A stretch of 64,000 nucleotides of DNA from an uncultured Fibrobacter sp. GTDB taxonomy: Bacteria; Fibrobacterota; Fibrobacteria; Fibrobacterales; Fibrobacteraceae. Position 1 is the first letter of the stretch. The number at the start of each line of letters is the position of its first letter. The translations under genes were made by a program, and so were the position numbers. The notes under the pieces were generated by a model. That model did not search any database. It worked only from the letters and a program-made list of their open reading frames with translations, and was not told the DNA's origin. The stretch is taken from positions 1 through 64,000 of the forward strand of contig CAMJHM010000006.1 in assembly GCA_946405515.1 (NCBI GenBank). Reading direction: 5' to 3'. Positions 25,135-34,404 of the stretch are shown one piece after another.

Positions 25135-28100
25135 ATGTTACAAAATACTATTTTTGGGTTCGCTTATAGAGGTTTTATGAAGCTGAGCAAATACCCGAAC
25201 GTTATTGCCTTCCTGATATTCGTCTTTTGCAGTATTTTTGTGCAAATGGGGTTGTTCGTCCACTTCCAGCGCTGGCTGTCGTTCTCGTTCGAGGGCTCCG
25301 CATTCTGGTGGCGCAGCATGCTTCTTCAGGTCGCCATCTTCTCGCCAAGCATTTTCATGATGCCGGCAGCAAGCTATTTCGCCGGACATTTCCGCAAGGG
25401 CCGTGTCATGGCCTGGTCGTCGGTGGGGATGGTTGCGGCCGTTATCGCCATCGTTGTTTGTTATGTGGCAGGCGCCGAATGGGTGGCCTACGGCCTGCTT
25501 GGTCTTTACGGCGTTTTCCTCGCCATCCTCACTCCGGCAAAGCTCGGTATCATGAAGGAGATGGTCGAAAGCGAAGATCTGGTGAAGATCAACGCCTGGT
25601 ACATGGCCCTTTCTGTACTCGGTACGGCAGGCGCGGCATTCTTCGCCATGGGCCTTTCCGGCAGGCCGGACTCCCCCGTCAGCATCGATCTCACCCTCTG
25701 GATTTACCTCGGACTGAGCATTCTTGCTAGCATCTGCTGTTTCTGCATCAAGGTCGGAAAGATGCAGACGAAGCTCCGGATGCGTTCCTCCCGCCGTAAC
25801 TTCGCGGCCACCTGGAGGCACCCCATCGTCCGTCTTTCCATCCTGGGCCTTTCCGCATTCTGGGGCGTAACGCAGATCTTCCTCATCCTCATCCAGAACA
25901 TGACGGACATGCTCAACACGGCGGTCATCCCCATCTCGATGTTCATCGTCACCATGGGCTACGTGTTCGGATCGCTCTCCGCCAGTTGGGCATCCAAGGG
26001 CTTTGTCGAAACAGGCCTCATCCCGTTCTCGGCGGCAGCGTCGGCAATCACGATGTTTGCGCTCCCCTTCGTCCACAACGGATGGTTGCAGGCGGTACTT
26101 TACGGCATTATCGGCTGGAGCGCGGGTTGCGCATTCGTCATCCTCCGGACGGTCATCCAGAACTTTACCCGACCCGACACGGCAGGGCGCATCCACGCCG
26201 TTGCGAACATGATCCAAATGGCGTTCCTCGTGGTCATCATGGGCGGACAGACGCTGCTCCTGATATTCACGCCGGTGACGCTGGATTACTGCTTCATGAT
26301 CCTCGCGGTCATCCTCGCGCTCAGCTTCATCACGAACCTCCGCCACACCCCGATGCCGCTTTTGCGCGCAGCACTCCGTTTCGCATTTGCGTTCGTATTC
26401 CGCTACCGCGTCAAGGTCGTCGGCGTCCAGAATATTCCGGAATCGGGACCGGTCATTCTCGTGGGCCCGCATTTCAGTTTCATCGACTGGGCAGTGCTGC
26501 AGATGACATCGCCCAGGCCGCTCCGTATTGCAAGCAACCGCAACACGTTCGCCGACTGGTACCAGCGCTGGTTCTCGCACGGAAAATTCTTCATCAACAT
26601 CAACCGTCGCGACCCCGCCCCCGCAATGGAGCGCATCCACGAAGCACTGAAGAAGGGCGAAGCCGTCGTCATCTTCCCCGAAGGCGAAGTTTCCAAGAAA
26701 GCGTTCATGTCGTCGTTCTCGCTCGACTACTCGAAGGCATTTGAAGACACGAACGCCCCAGTAGTCCCGTTCTACATCCAAGGGCTGTGGGGCAGCCGCT
26801 ACAGCCACGCCTCCGAAAGCGTGAACCGCCCGCAAGCCTTTAACCGAGTCATCAGCGTCGGCTATGGCAAGATGCTTCCGGCAAACACACCAGAAGAGAC
26901 CATCCACAAGGAACTGGAATTCCTGGGGACCGACATCTGGAACGTCGCGATGGACCATTCGCAAACAATTGTCCCGCTCTGGTTCAAGGCGATGCGCAAG
27001 CGCCGTTTCCGCCCGATACTCATCGATCCCGCAGGCAGCCACGTGAACGGCTACGGCATGATCCGTCTCTGCCACTACTTCGGCCGCATCATCAAGTCCG
27101 CCACCAAGAGCGACAAGCACGTCGGCTTCATGTTGCCTACGAGCAGGGATGCAGCCCTCGGCATCATCTCGATTCTCGGCACGAGCAAGACTAGCGTGAA
27201 CCTGAACTATTCCGCCCCGGTCGACACCATCCTCGGATGCATCGACAAGGCAGATGTAAAAACGGTTGTCACAACGCACGCCTTCTTCGACAAGCTCTGC
27301 GCAAAGAATATCGCCTTCTCGCAAATTGCGGGCAAGTGCGCGATGATATACCTGGACGAAGAAGAAGCAAAGATTTCTACAGTAAGCAAGATCCTTTCGA
27401 CAGCGATTATCATGGCCTGTCCGGGAGGACTCCTGCGTAGGCTATGGTTCTCGGCCGCGAAGTTGAACGACGATGCTGTCATCCTGTTCAGTTCGGGCTC
27501 CGAAGGCACGCCCAAGGGTGTCGAGCTTACGCACAAGAACGTCATCTCGAATGCGCAGCAGGGAGACTATGTCATAAAGCTCTGCCGCACCGATGTCATG
27601 ACGGCCCTGCTCCCGCTGTTCCATTCCTTCGGCTTTACGCTCACCTTCATCTTGCCGCTCCTGGACGGCGTGCCGATGGTACTCTGTCCCGACCCGACCG
27701 ACATCAAGACGCTCGCCCGCGTGTGCGCCCAGTACAAGACCACCATCATGATGGGTACGCCCACGTTCCTGCGCGCCATCGCCATCAACCGCTGGGTTCA
27801 CCCGATGTGCCTTGATTCGCTGCGCTACATTATCGCCGGCGCCGAAAAGCTCCGCCCCGAAATGCGCGAGGCGTTCAAGCTCAAGTTCGGCAAGGACATC
27901 TACGAAGGTTACGGTTGCACAGAGCTTACGCCGCTTACGACAATCAATGCGCCCAACGTGTTGCTCGACGACTTCCTCACGATGGAAAAATGCAGCGACC
28001 CCACGAGTATCGGACTTCCGACCCCGGGTGCCGTATGCGCCATCATCGACCCCGAAACGAACGAATTCCTGCCGCAAGGCGCAGAGGGCATGCTTGTCGT

Positions 28101-28581
28101 GACCGGCCCGCAAGTGATGAAGGGTTATCTAAAAGACAAGGAAAAGACCGAGAACGTCATCCTCGAAATCGATGGCCGCCGCTGGTACAAGACAGGCGAC
28201 AAGTGCTCCATCACGAAGGACGGATTCGTGTTGATTCTCGGACGTTACAGCCGCTTCGCGAAGCTCGGCGGAGAAATGATTTCGCTTACTGCGGTCGAAC
28301 TCCGCATTGCCGAAACAAAGATTCTCGATGGTTCGGAATTTGCAGTGACGGCCGTTGCCGACTCGTCGAAGGGCGAACGCATCGTACTGCTTGTCAAGGG
28401 GGACCTCGATACCGAAGAAATTTCACGCAGTCTGCGTAAGTCGGGCATGCCTCCCCTGATGCTCCCCGGATCGGTATTCTGCGTCAACGAAATTCCGAAG
28501 CTCGGTTCTGGGAAATGGGATTTCCCCGGAATGAAGAAGATGGCGACAGAACTCGAAGAGAATAAGAAAAGGACAACCTAA
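25135..28581 (+). CDS. aas: LplT-like transporter / lysophospholipid acyltransferase / acyl-ACP synthetase fusion
   Basis: A 1,148-residue three-part membrane protein for uptake and re-acylation of lysophospholipids. Residues 1-410 form a major-facilitator (LplT-like) permease with many hydrophobic helices. About 420-620 is a PlsC-type acyltransferase with the H-x4-D motif in GPHFSFIDW and the FPEGE motif. About 640-1,140 is an AMP-binding synthetase with SSGSEGTPKG and YGCTELTP. Many bacteria encode the permease separately from Aas. The first ATG has AGAGGGA directly against it. ATG 25177 (MKLSKYP) has AGAGG at a better distance and may be the true start. mntP follows 10 bases later and is probably cotranscribed. 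Confidence 0.9.
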   Translation: MLQNTIFGFAYRGFMKLSKYPNVIAFLIFVFCSIFVQMGLFVHFQRWLSFSFEGSAFWWRSMLLQVAIFSPSIFMMPAASYFAGHFRKGRVMAWSSVGMVAAVIAIVVCYVAGAEWVAYGLLGLYGVFLAILTPAKLGIMKEMVESEDLVKINAWYMALSVLGTAGAAFFAMGLSGRPDSPVSIDLTLWIYLGLSILASICCFCIKVGKMQTKLRMRSSRRNFAATWRHPIVRLSILGLSAFWGVTQIFLILIQNMTDMLNTAVIPISMFIVTMGYVFGSLSASWASKGFVETGLIPFSAAASAITMFALPFVHNGWLQAVLYGIIGWSAGCAFVILRTVIQNFTRPDTAGRIHAVANMIQMAFLVVIMGGQTLLLIFTPVTLDYCFMILAVILALSFITNLRHTPMPLLRAALRFAFAFVFRYRVKVVGVQNIPESGPVILVGPHFSFIDWAVLQMTSPRPLRIASNRNTFADWYQRWFSHGKFFININRRDPAPAMERIHEALKKGEAVVIFPEGEVSKKAFMSSFSLDYSKAFEDTNAPVVPFYIQGLWGSRYSHASESVNRPQAFNRVISVGYGKMLPANTPEETIHKELEFLGTDIWNVAMDHSQTIVPLWFKAMRKRRFRPILIDPAGSHVNGYGMIRLCHYFGRIIKSATKSDKHVGFMLPTSRDAALGIISILGTSKTSVNLNYSAPVDTILGCIDKADVKTVVTTHAFFDKLCAKNIAFSQIAGKCAMIYLDEEEAKISTVSKILSTAIIMACPGGLLRRLWFSAAKLNDDAVILFSSGSEGTPKGVELTHKNVISNAQQGDYVIKLCRTDVMTALLPLFHSFGFTLTFILPLLDGVPMVLCPDPTDIKTLARVCAQYKTTIMMGTPTFLRAIAINRWVHPMCLDSLRYIIAGAEKLRPEMREAFKLKFGKDIYEGYGCTELTPLTTINAPNVLLDDFLTMEKCSDPTSIGLPTPGAVCAIIDPETNEFLPQGAEGMLVVTGPQVMKGYLKDKEKTENVILEIDGRRWYKTGDKCSITKDGFVLILGRYSRFAKLGGEMISLTAVELRIAETKILDGSEFAVTAVADSSKGERIVLLVKGDLDTEEISRSLRKSGMPPLMLPGSVFCVNEIPKLGSGKWDFPGMKKMATELEENKKRTT

Positions 28582-28591
28582 TTTTTAAGAC

Positions 28592-29161
28592 ATGGGAATC
28601 GTAGAAATCATCATCATCGCAATTGTCGAAGCGATGGACTGTTTCGCAGTCGCCATCGCCACGGGGCTTTCCAAGTCGGGCATTCCTTACAGCCGAGCCA
28701 TGCTCCAAGCGGTCAGTTTCGGCGTTTTCCAAGGCGTGATGACACTCCTCGGGTACTTTCTCGGCAGCTTTGCTGAACGCTGGTTCAACGCCATCGGGAC
28801 TCCCATCGCCTGCACCATCCTCTGCATTTTAGGTGCACGCATGATCTGGGGAGCCGTCCGTGGGGATACCGGCGAAGAAGAAGGTGAAAAAATCGCTGCG
28901 AAGAACCTCTCGATTACAAATATTTTTCTCCTTTCTGTGGCCACAAGCATCGACGCTTTTGCTGTAGGCATTTCGTTCGCCTTTGTGAATGCGAACATGC
29001 TCTTTGCCACATCGGCCATCGCATTTGCAAGCTTTGCCATGGGAATCATCGGCTACGAAGCCGGCCGCCATGCTGCAAAAAGATTCAAAACAAAAATCCC
29101 GGAGATTATCGCCGGGATTATTCTTATTGCTATCGGTATAAAATTAGTAGTGGGCGCTTAA
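28592..29161 (+). CDS. mntP: Manganese efflux pump MntP
   Basis: A 189-residue inner-membrane protein of the MntP (YebN) family that exports Mn(II). Two halves each carry the family motif: EAMDCFAVAIATGLS near residue 15 and TSIDAFAVGISFAFV near 117, with acidic residues placed to bind Mn within the membrane. About six hydrophobic segments; a charged loop (DTGEEEGEK) lies between the halves. Length is normal. It is 10 bases behind the aas fusion, so it should be read from that promoter. No yybP-ykoY manganese riboswitch is possible in so short a gap. Confidence 0.92.
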   Translation: MGIVEIIIIAIVEAMDCFAVAIATGLSKSGIPYSRAMLQAVSFGVFQGVMTLLGYFLGSFAERWFNAIGTPIACTILCILGARMIWGAVRGDTGEEEGEKIAAKNLSITNIFLLSVATSIDAFAVGISFAFVNANMLFATSAIAFASFAMGIIGYEAGRHAAKRFKTKIPEIIAGIILIAIGIKLVVGA

Positions 29162-29165
29162 GAAT

Positions 29166-32100
29166 TTATCTCACATTGATGCGCTGCGCCAACGAGCCCA
29201 CGCGGACCATATAAACACCGGATTTCGCAACTGGGATTTCGAAACTCGGGGCTTCGACCATGCCAGCCATCACGACATTACCTTGCATGTCGTAGACGGC
29301 ATACCGTTCACCCACCATAGAATTGTTCACCTGAATTCGACGATTCATGGCAAAGACTCTCAAGAACCTTTCGCTAGCTGCTGCCGGCAAAGCGTCCTTC
29401 TTTTCTTCCTTTTTAATCGTCAGGCTTCCATCTTCAATTTCAAAGACCACATTCGTGAAGTTTTCTGAAGAATTACTGAAATTCTTGGCGGCAAGACCCA
29501 TGGAATAAGTCTTGACCTTAGTACCAGAGGCAAGGGAATCGCCATCATAGCTTACGAAATCAGCAGAGTAGGCCTCGTTGCTGAACGTCATGTCGAAACC
29601 ATGCACCGATTGCTTTTCCCCGTTATAAACCACAGTATCCGTATGTCCCTTGACAGTGACTACGACTTCTGTTGTATCTGGATTAATCGTGAAAAGTCCC
29701 TTCTTGATATTCACAGAGTAGTTTGGGTTGGCATCATAATCAATCGTTGCCTTGATGGCGTATTCACCCACATCCTCGCCATATTTACGCTTCAATGTGA
29801 CATTTTTCAACTTATCCTTGGTTCCGTCAACCGTCACAAGCCCATCAACAGTGTACTTCAATTCGGGATCCTTCTTGCCGTAGGTCTTGGAGAGATCCGT
29901 CACAGTTAACACAACAGGTTTCTGCGTCACAACGAGATTTCCATCGGTGATATCAAAGGTAACGTTGGGATAATTGACCGACGTATTTACGAAATCCTTG
30001 GCGACAAGGCCCATGGAGTACGAATTCACATCGGTGCCAGATGCAAGAGAATCGCCCTTATAGCTTACAAAATCCAGCGAATAGATTTCGCTACTGGATT
30101 CTATGTCAAACCCATATACGGAGCGCTTCTTGCCGTTATATTCCACGGTATCCGTATGACCCTTGACTGTAACCACAATTTCGGTAGTATCTGGATAAAT
30201 CGTAAACACCCCGTTATTTACAGTCACCGCATAATTCGGATTGGCCGCAGAGTCTACAGAGAACGTGATAGCATAATCGCCAGCATCCTCGCCCTCTTCA
30301 CGCGCAAAATGGATTTTTTTCAATTTTTCTTTAACACCATTTATCGTCAGGAGACCCTCAACGTTATAGTCCAATATAGGATCCTTCTTGCCATAATTCT
30401 TCGAGGCATTTTCTACAGTTACGACAACAGTCTTCGGAACAATCGAGAATGTTTTCTCCTGATACCCCGCATAATCTCCCTTTGCCGAGAATTGCAGTCT
30501 TGCGGTTCCTACACTAATATTATCAAAGAATGCAATTTCATAATCTGTACCTTCCTTAAGTGTATCAGCGCCATCGGTCACAGTCACAATCGGTTTGGCT
30601 TCAAGGCCACTATACTCAAACTCATCCGAAGACAAGGCAATGGTCGGAGACACAACTTTCAGCTGCGGCAGGGAATCGGTTACAAACTTACCAACAACAC
30701 CAAATTTCTTATTTATCATAACCTTCAGGTAATCTACATATTCGCTAAAGTTTTTCCATTGTTTGGCACTATCAGGGTCAGGATGCACACCCCACCTTAT
30801 TTTGTCCACATCAGCAGCAACAATCAACGAATCTCGCATCATTTCAATTTCGGCATCAAAATCAAACAATTCCGAATACGTTTCCCAAATTCGCTTCACA
30901 GCGGCAATAAACAAGGGTGATTTGAACAGAGCATTGTAATACACATAGCCACGCAATCTAGTTGAATTCACCGAATCGACCAAGAAAGACCAATCGTGAT
31001 CCCAAACAGGGCCCGCCTTAAGAATACCGCTATCTTGATGATAGGTGAAATAACAACTCTTGGGATGGCGGAATTCAATATTATCCATAATTTCATTTAT
31101 CAACCAGAATTTCGCCCAGGTGTCAACGTCAATTATTTTTGAATAGGATTCATCGGGAGCCGCAGCGGAATCCAAATTCAATCCGCTAACATAATTAGGA
31201 TAAAGAAGATTTTCCAGTTTATTAATTTTAGCCTTGAATCGAGCAAGACGAGCCTTGCCTCCACTAGTCAACGAATCATTCTTATCAATCATGTAATCAT
31301 CATTCTTGATCATATAAGGCATTCTACGGATGGACGACCTGAATTTCACAGGTTCATCAAAATAAGCATCCATTTCGACCAGGTAATCTTTATCTTCTTC
31401 ATCGGTCATATCATCGCGGCCATCATTAATATTCACCCTATTCTTATCGACCTTAATCGCTTCGCCTAACCAGTAAAGGCCCCTATAAACACCATTGAAA
31501 TACAGATCGACAAATTGGCCATGCACAGTATAATCCATTCTGAATTTTTCGCTCATATAAAAAGCCATATGGTTTTTCAAGAAGCTGTTATCGGTATAAT
31601 TGGCAATAAGGACCCAGCGCTTGTGTTTGGGCATTCCCAAAATCTTTTGTTTTTCATCTAATTTAAGTGCGTAAGGTTTCTTGGCCTTGGCCCAAGTGGA
31701 ATTGCCTCGCCCACGAATACTTGTCGATACATTTTCAAAATTCCATTCATCTTTTCCAGCATTGGTCAAAGTCAACGTAGCGCCCTTTGTCCAGTCTTTT
31801 TTCGAAGTGATTTCAACTTTATTCGGGGTATTGACATAGAGCAACGGAAGCCCAGTGTATGCCACAGTAGCAATGCGAGACTTTACACTATTTTCATCAG
31901 ATGTCACAATGCAGTAATAGTAACGGATTTCCTTTTCAGAAAAAACATCCGTAGTGTACGCACTATCTGTGGCCCCTTCAATAGCTTCGTCTTCTACTAA
32001 TGAATCCTTATACGAACGATACCATTGGAAAGAAATCGCATTCTCGCCATCTTGTGCAGCAATAGACAAAGTTACCGAATTATCCTTTTGCGCAATAGAA

Positions 32101-32240
32101 ATGGAATCTGGCTGCATGGTAATTTTGAGTGAAGGTACAGCAGCAGAATCATTCTGTGCAAACGCAGTCGTTGTCAAAAGCAAACCGAAGACAACAGCAA
32201 GAAAACAATGTTTAAACTGCGTTGTTTTTAGATTTTTCAT
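29166..32240 (-). CDS. Secreted CotH-kinase-family protein with MBG-like repeats and sorting tail
   Basis: A 1,024-residue exported protein (signal peptide ending TTTAFAQ; AAGGA before the ATG). About 30-120 is an Ig-like domain. About 130-520 is a CotH domain: SIRGRGNSTWAKAKKPYALK, then GLYWLGEAIKVDKNRV and the acidic VWDHDWS, which corresponds to the metal/phosphate site of the protein-kinase-like CotH fold. From 540 come repeats of the MBG type, two of them (about 660-790 and 790-920) near copies carrying YGKKDP and a VKGHTDTV motif. The C-terminus (RYAVYDMQGNVV...GVYMVRVG) looks like a type IX sorting domain. CotH proteins occur in Fibrobacter and cellulosome systems, but the substrate is unknown. 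Confidence 0.85.
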   Translation of the reverse strand: MKNLKTTQFKHCFLAVVFGLLLTTTAFAQNDSAAVPSLKITMQPDSISIAQKDNSVTLSIAAQDGENAISFQWYRSYKDSLVEDEAIEGATDSAYTTDVFSEKEIRYYYCIVTSDENSVKSRIATVAYTGLPLLYVNTPNKVEITSKKDWTKGATLTLTNAGKDEWNFENVSTSIRGRGNSTWAKAKKPYALKLDEKQKILGMPKHKRWVLIANYTDNSFLKNHMAFYMSEKFRMDYTVHGQFVDLYFNGVYRGLYWLGEAIKVDKNRVNINDGRDDMTDEEDKDYLVEMDAYFDEPVKFRSSIRRMPYMIKNDDYMIDKNDSLTSGGKARLARFKAKINKLENLLYPNYVSGLNLDSAAAPDESYSKIIDVDTWAKFWLINEIMDNIEFRHPKSCYFTYHQDSGILKAGPVWDHDWSFLVDSVNSTRLRGYVYYNALFKSPLFIAAVKRIWETYSELFDFDAEIEMMRDSLIVAADVDKIRWGVHPDPDSAKQWKNFSEYVDYLKVMINKKFGVVGKFVTDSLPQLKVVSPTIALSSDEFEYSGLEAKPIVTVTDGADTLKEGTDYEIAFFDNISVGTARLQFSAKGDYAGYQEKTFSIVPKTVVVTVENASKNYGKKDPILDYNVEGLLTINGVKEKLKKIHFAREEGEDAGDYAITFSVDSAANPNYAVTVNNGVFTIYPDTTEIVVTVKGHTDTVEYNGKKRSVYGFDIESSSEIYSLDFVSYKGDSLASGTDVNSYSMGLVAKDFVNTSVNYPNVTFDITDGNLVVTQKPVVLTVTDLSKTYGKKDPELKYTVDGLVTVDGTKDKLKNVTLKRKYGEDVGEYAIKATIDYDANPNYSVNIKKGLFTINPDTTEVVVTVKGHTDTVVYNGEKQSVHGFDMTFSNEAYSADFVSYDGDSLASGTKVKTYSMGLAAKNFSNSSENFTNVVFEIEDGSLTIKKEEKKDALPAAASERFLRVFAMNRRIQVNNSMVGERYAVYDMQGNVVMAGMVEAPSFEIPVAKSGVYMVRVGSLAQRINVR

Positions 32241-32445
32241 TTTTTTATCCTTATTTTGTTGACCAACAGAACACTACACATTAGTTCATTCAAAAACAAG
32301 CAAAGTTACAAAAATATTGCAAAAATGTCAATATTTTATACAAGCAAAAAGTTTGTATAATTTTAATTAACATAAGGTTTTCTTGAAACATTGCTTTGGC
32401 GCAAAAAAAAGCCAAAAACAAGGATGCCGTCACAAGCGAACGTAT

Positions 32446-34404
32446 CTAAAGCATCCAGTCGTCACAACTGGCATCGCTAGGCATGCGCCAATCGGCGCGG
32501 GGCGATAGCGAAATCGTACCGACCTTCGGGCCATCGGGAATGCAACTGCGCTTGAACTGCTGCGTAAAGAAACGGCGCACGAAAACCTTGAGAGCCTTCT
32601 GCAATTCCTCTTCGGTGTATTTGCCCGCAAAGGCGTAATTCGCGAGGAACAAAAGTTTTTGCGGTGGCGCACCGTACTTTGCAAAATGGTATAGATAAAA
32701 ATCGTGGATTTCGTAAGCACCCAAGATGCTTTCGGTTTTCTGGGCAATCTGCCCGTGAGAATCGGCGGGCAAAAGTTCCGGCGAAACCGGCGTATCGAGG
32801 ATATCGCGCAACACCGATGCAAGTTCTGCGGCCTTTTCTTCGTCGGCAGAGAATTTCCGGGCATGGTCCGCATACCAGTTCACGGCATGGCGCACGAGCG
32901 TTTTCGGGATATCGCAATTCACGGCATACATCGACATGTGATCGGCATTGTAAGTGCTCCAGCCGAGAGCAATTTCAGAAAGGTCGCCCGTACCGATGAC
33001 GATTCCGTGTTCATTGTTTGCAATATCCATCAAGATTTGTGTGCGTTCGCGGGCCTGTACATTCTCGTAGGTCACATCCAGTTTTTCTGGATCATGGCCG
33101 ATGTCGGTAAAGTGTTGCAAGCAAGCCTTACGGATGTCGACGGTCCTGAGTTCTACGCCCAAAAGTTTCGCAAGGGAGGCCGCATTATCATGAGTGCGTT
33201 TCGTCGTGCCAAATCCGGGCATCGTCAGTGCGAGAATTTGATTGGCGGGGCGCTTTAAAAGCTTGAACGTTTCTGCAACGACGAGCAAAGCTAGCGTTGA
33301 ATCGAGACCGCCCGAAAGCCCGATGACAGCGCGGGCAGAAAGCGACTCTTCGAGTCGCTTTGCAAGTCCTGCGCACTGGATATTGAATATCTCGGTGCAG
33401 GACTTGTCGCGAGTTTCGATAGATGCAGGCACAAACGGCGTCGGCGACACAAAACGGTACTTGAGGGAATCCGTCGAACGAATTCCCTCGAAACTCGCCG
33501 CCCGCGCATACACACTCCGGCCATCGAAATCCTGGAACGAACCTTCGCTCAGGCGCAGCATGTTCATGCGATCCACATCCACATCGGCGTAGATGATTGC
33601 AGATTCGCGGCAGAACGGCTTGTTTTCGGCAATCATCATCCCATTCTCGGCAACCATCAGGTGCCCGCTAAAGACCATATCGGTCGTGGATTCATAGACC
33701 CCGGCAGAAGCGTAAACATAAGCGGCCATGCAACGCGCCGACTGGCTCATCACCAAGTTACGACGATAATCGCGTTTGCCCACCAGCGCATCGCTTGCTG
33801 ACAAGTTCACAATCACGTTCGCACCCGCCAAAGCCAGTTCCCCGCTCGGAGGGACCGCCGTCCACAAATCTTCGCAGAGTTCCACGCCCACACGGATTTC
33901 GGAACCATTCCCCTTTACCGTAAAGAAGTTCGTCACTGGCACATCGCCAAAGTAATCCAGATGGCAACGGAGCGCACTGCCATCCACTCCCCCACGCAGC
34001 AAATCACGGCCGCTCGAAAAATGGCGCTTTTCGTAGAACTCGCGCTGGTTCGGCAAGTGAATCTTGGGCGTTACTGCAACGAGTTTACCCTTCTGCAAAA
34101 AAGCGCCGCAGTTGTAAAGGCCACCAAACATGCGGAGCGGGAGCCCCACCGCGATTACGACATCGCTATCGGCAAAGGCATCGGCAATTCTCTGCAACGC
34201 CTCCAGACTCTTCTGGAGCAGCAGTTCCTGGTGGAAAAGGTCACTACAAGTGTAACCCGTGATGCACAGTTCCGGGAACACCACAAAACAGGCACTATTC
34301 TTGACAGCCTCGGTGGCGCAGCGGATAATTTCGTCCGTATTATAGGCGATATTGGCGATTTTTAACGTCGGGCAAACCGACGCAAAGCGATAAAAACCAA
34401 ACAC
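32446..34404 (-). CDS. nadE: Glutamine-dependent NAD+ synthetase
   Basis: A 652-residue two-domain enzyme that makes NAD+ from deamido-NAD+, glutamine and ATP. The N-terminal nitrilase-type amidase (about 1-290) shows the catalytic Glu in FPELCITGY, Lys in TPKIHLPN and Cys in VELCEDLW. The C-terminal synthetase (about 330-640) has the pyrophosphatase loop SGGLDST and GTGDLSEIALGW. It starts at a GTG whose G is the last base of the upstream gene's TAG stop (TAGTG), so translation is probably coupled to the sigma-54 activator gene. nadK and nadD lie elsewhere in the window. The gap 32241-32445 downstream is AT-rich and holds no clear gene. Confidence 0.95.
   Translation of the reverse strand: MFGFYRFASVCPTLKIANIAYNTDEIIRCATEAVKNSACFVVFPELCITGYTCSDLFHQELLLQKSLEALQRIADAFADSDVVIAVGLPLRMFGGLYNCGAFLQKGKLVAVTPKIHLPNQREFYEKRHFSSGRDLLRGGVDGSALRCHLDYFGDVPVTNFFTVKGNGSEIRVGVELCEDLWTAVPPSGELALAGANVIVNLSASDALVGKRDYRRNLVMSQSARCMAAYVYASAGVYESTTDMVFSGHLMVAENGMMIAENKPFCRESAIIYADVDVDRMNMLRLSEGSFQDFDGRSVYARAASFEGIRSTDSLKYRFVSPTPFVPASIETRDKSCTEIFNIQCAGLAKRLEESLSARAVIGLSGGLDSTLALLVVAETFKLLKRPANQILALTMPGFGTTKRTHDNAASLAKLLGVELRTVDIRKACLQHFTDIGHDPEKLDVTYENVQARERTQILMDIANNEHGIVIGTGDLSEIALGWSTYNADHMSMYAVNCDIPKTLVRHAVNWYADHARKFSADEEKAAELASVLRDILDTPVSPELLPADSHGQIAQKTESILGAYEIHDFYLYHFAKYGAPPQKLLFLANYAFAGKYTEEELQKALKVFVRRFFTQQFKRSCIPDGPKVGTISLSPRADWRMPSDASCDDWML

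Noticed and set aside
25138-27324. 728-codon minus-strand frame opposite the aas fusion
   Set aside because: Low-complexity Asp/His/Glu/Arg composition typical of an antisense shadow of a GC-rich gene; the plus-strand protein has three clear domains.
28582-28592. Manganese riboswitch for mntP
   Set aside because: The gap to the upstream gene is only 10 bases.
32390-32440. Terminator TTTGGC...GCCAAA after nadE
   Set aside because: The stem is only six pairs around a long A-rich loop and is not followed by a T run on the minus strand.
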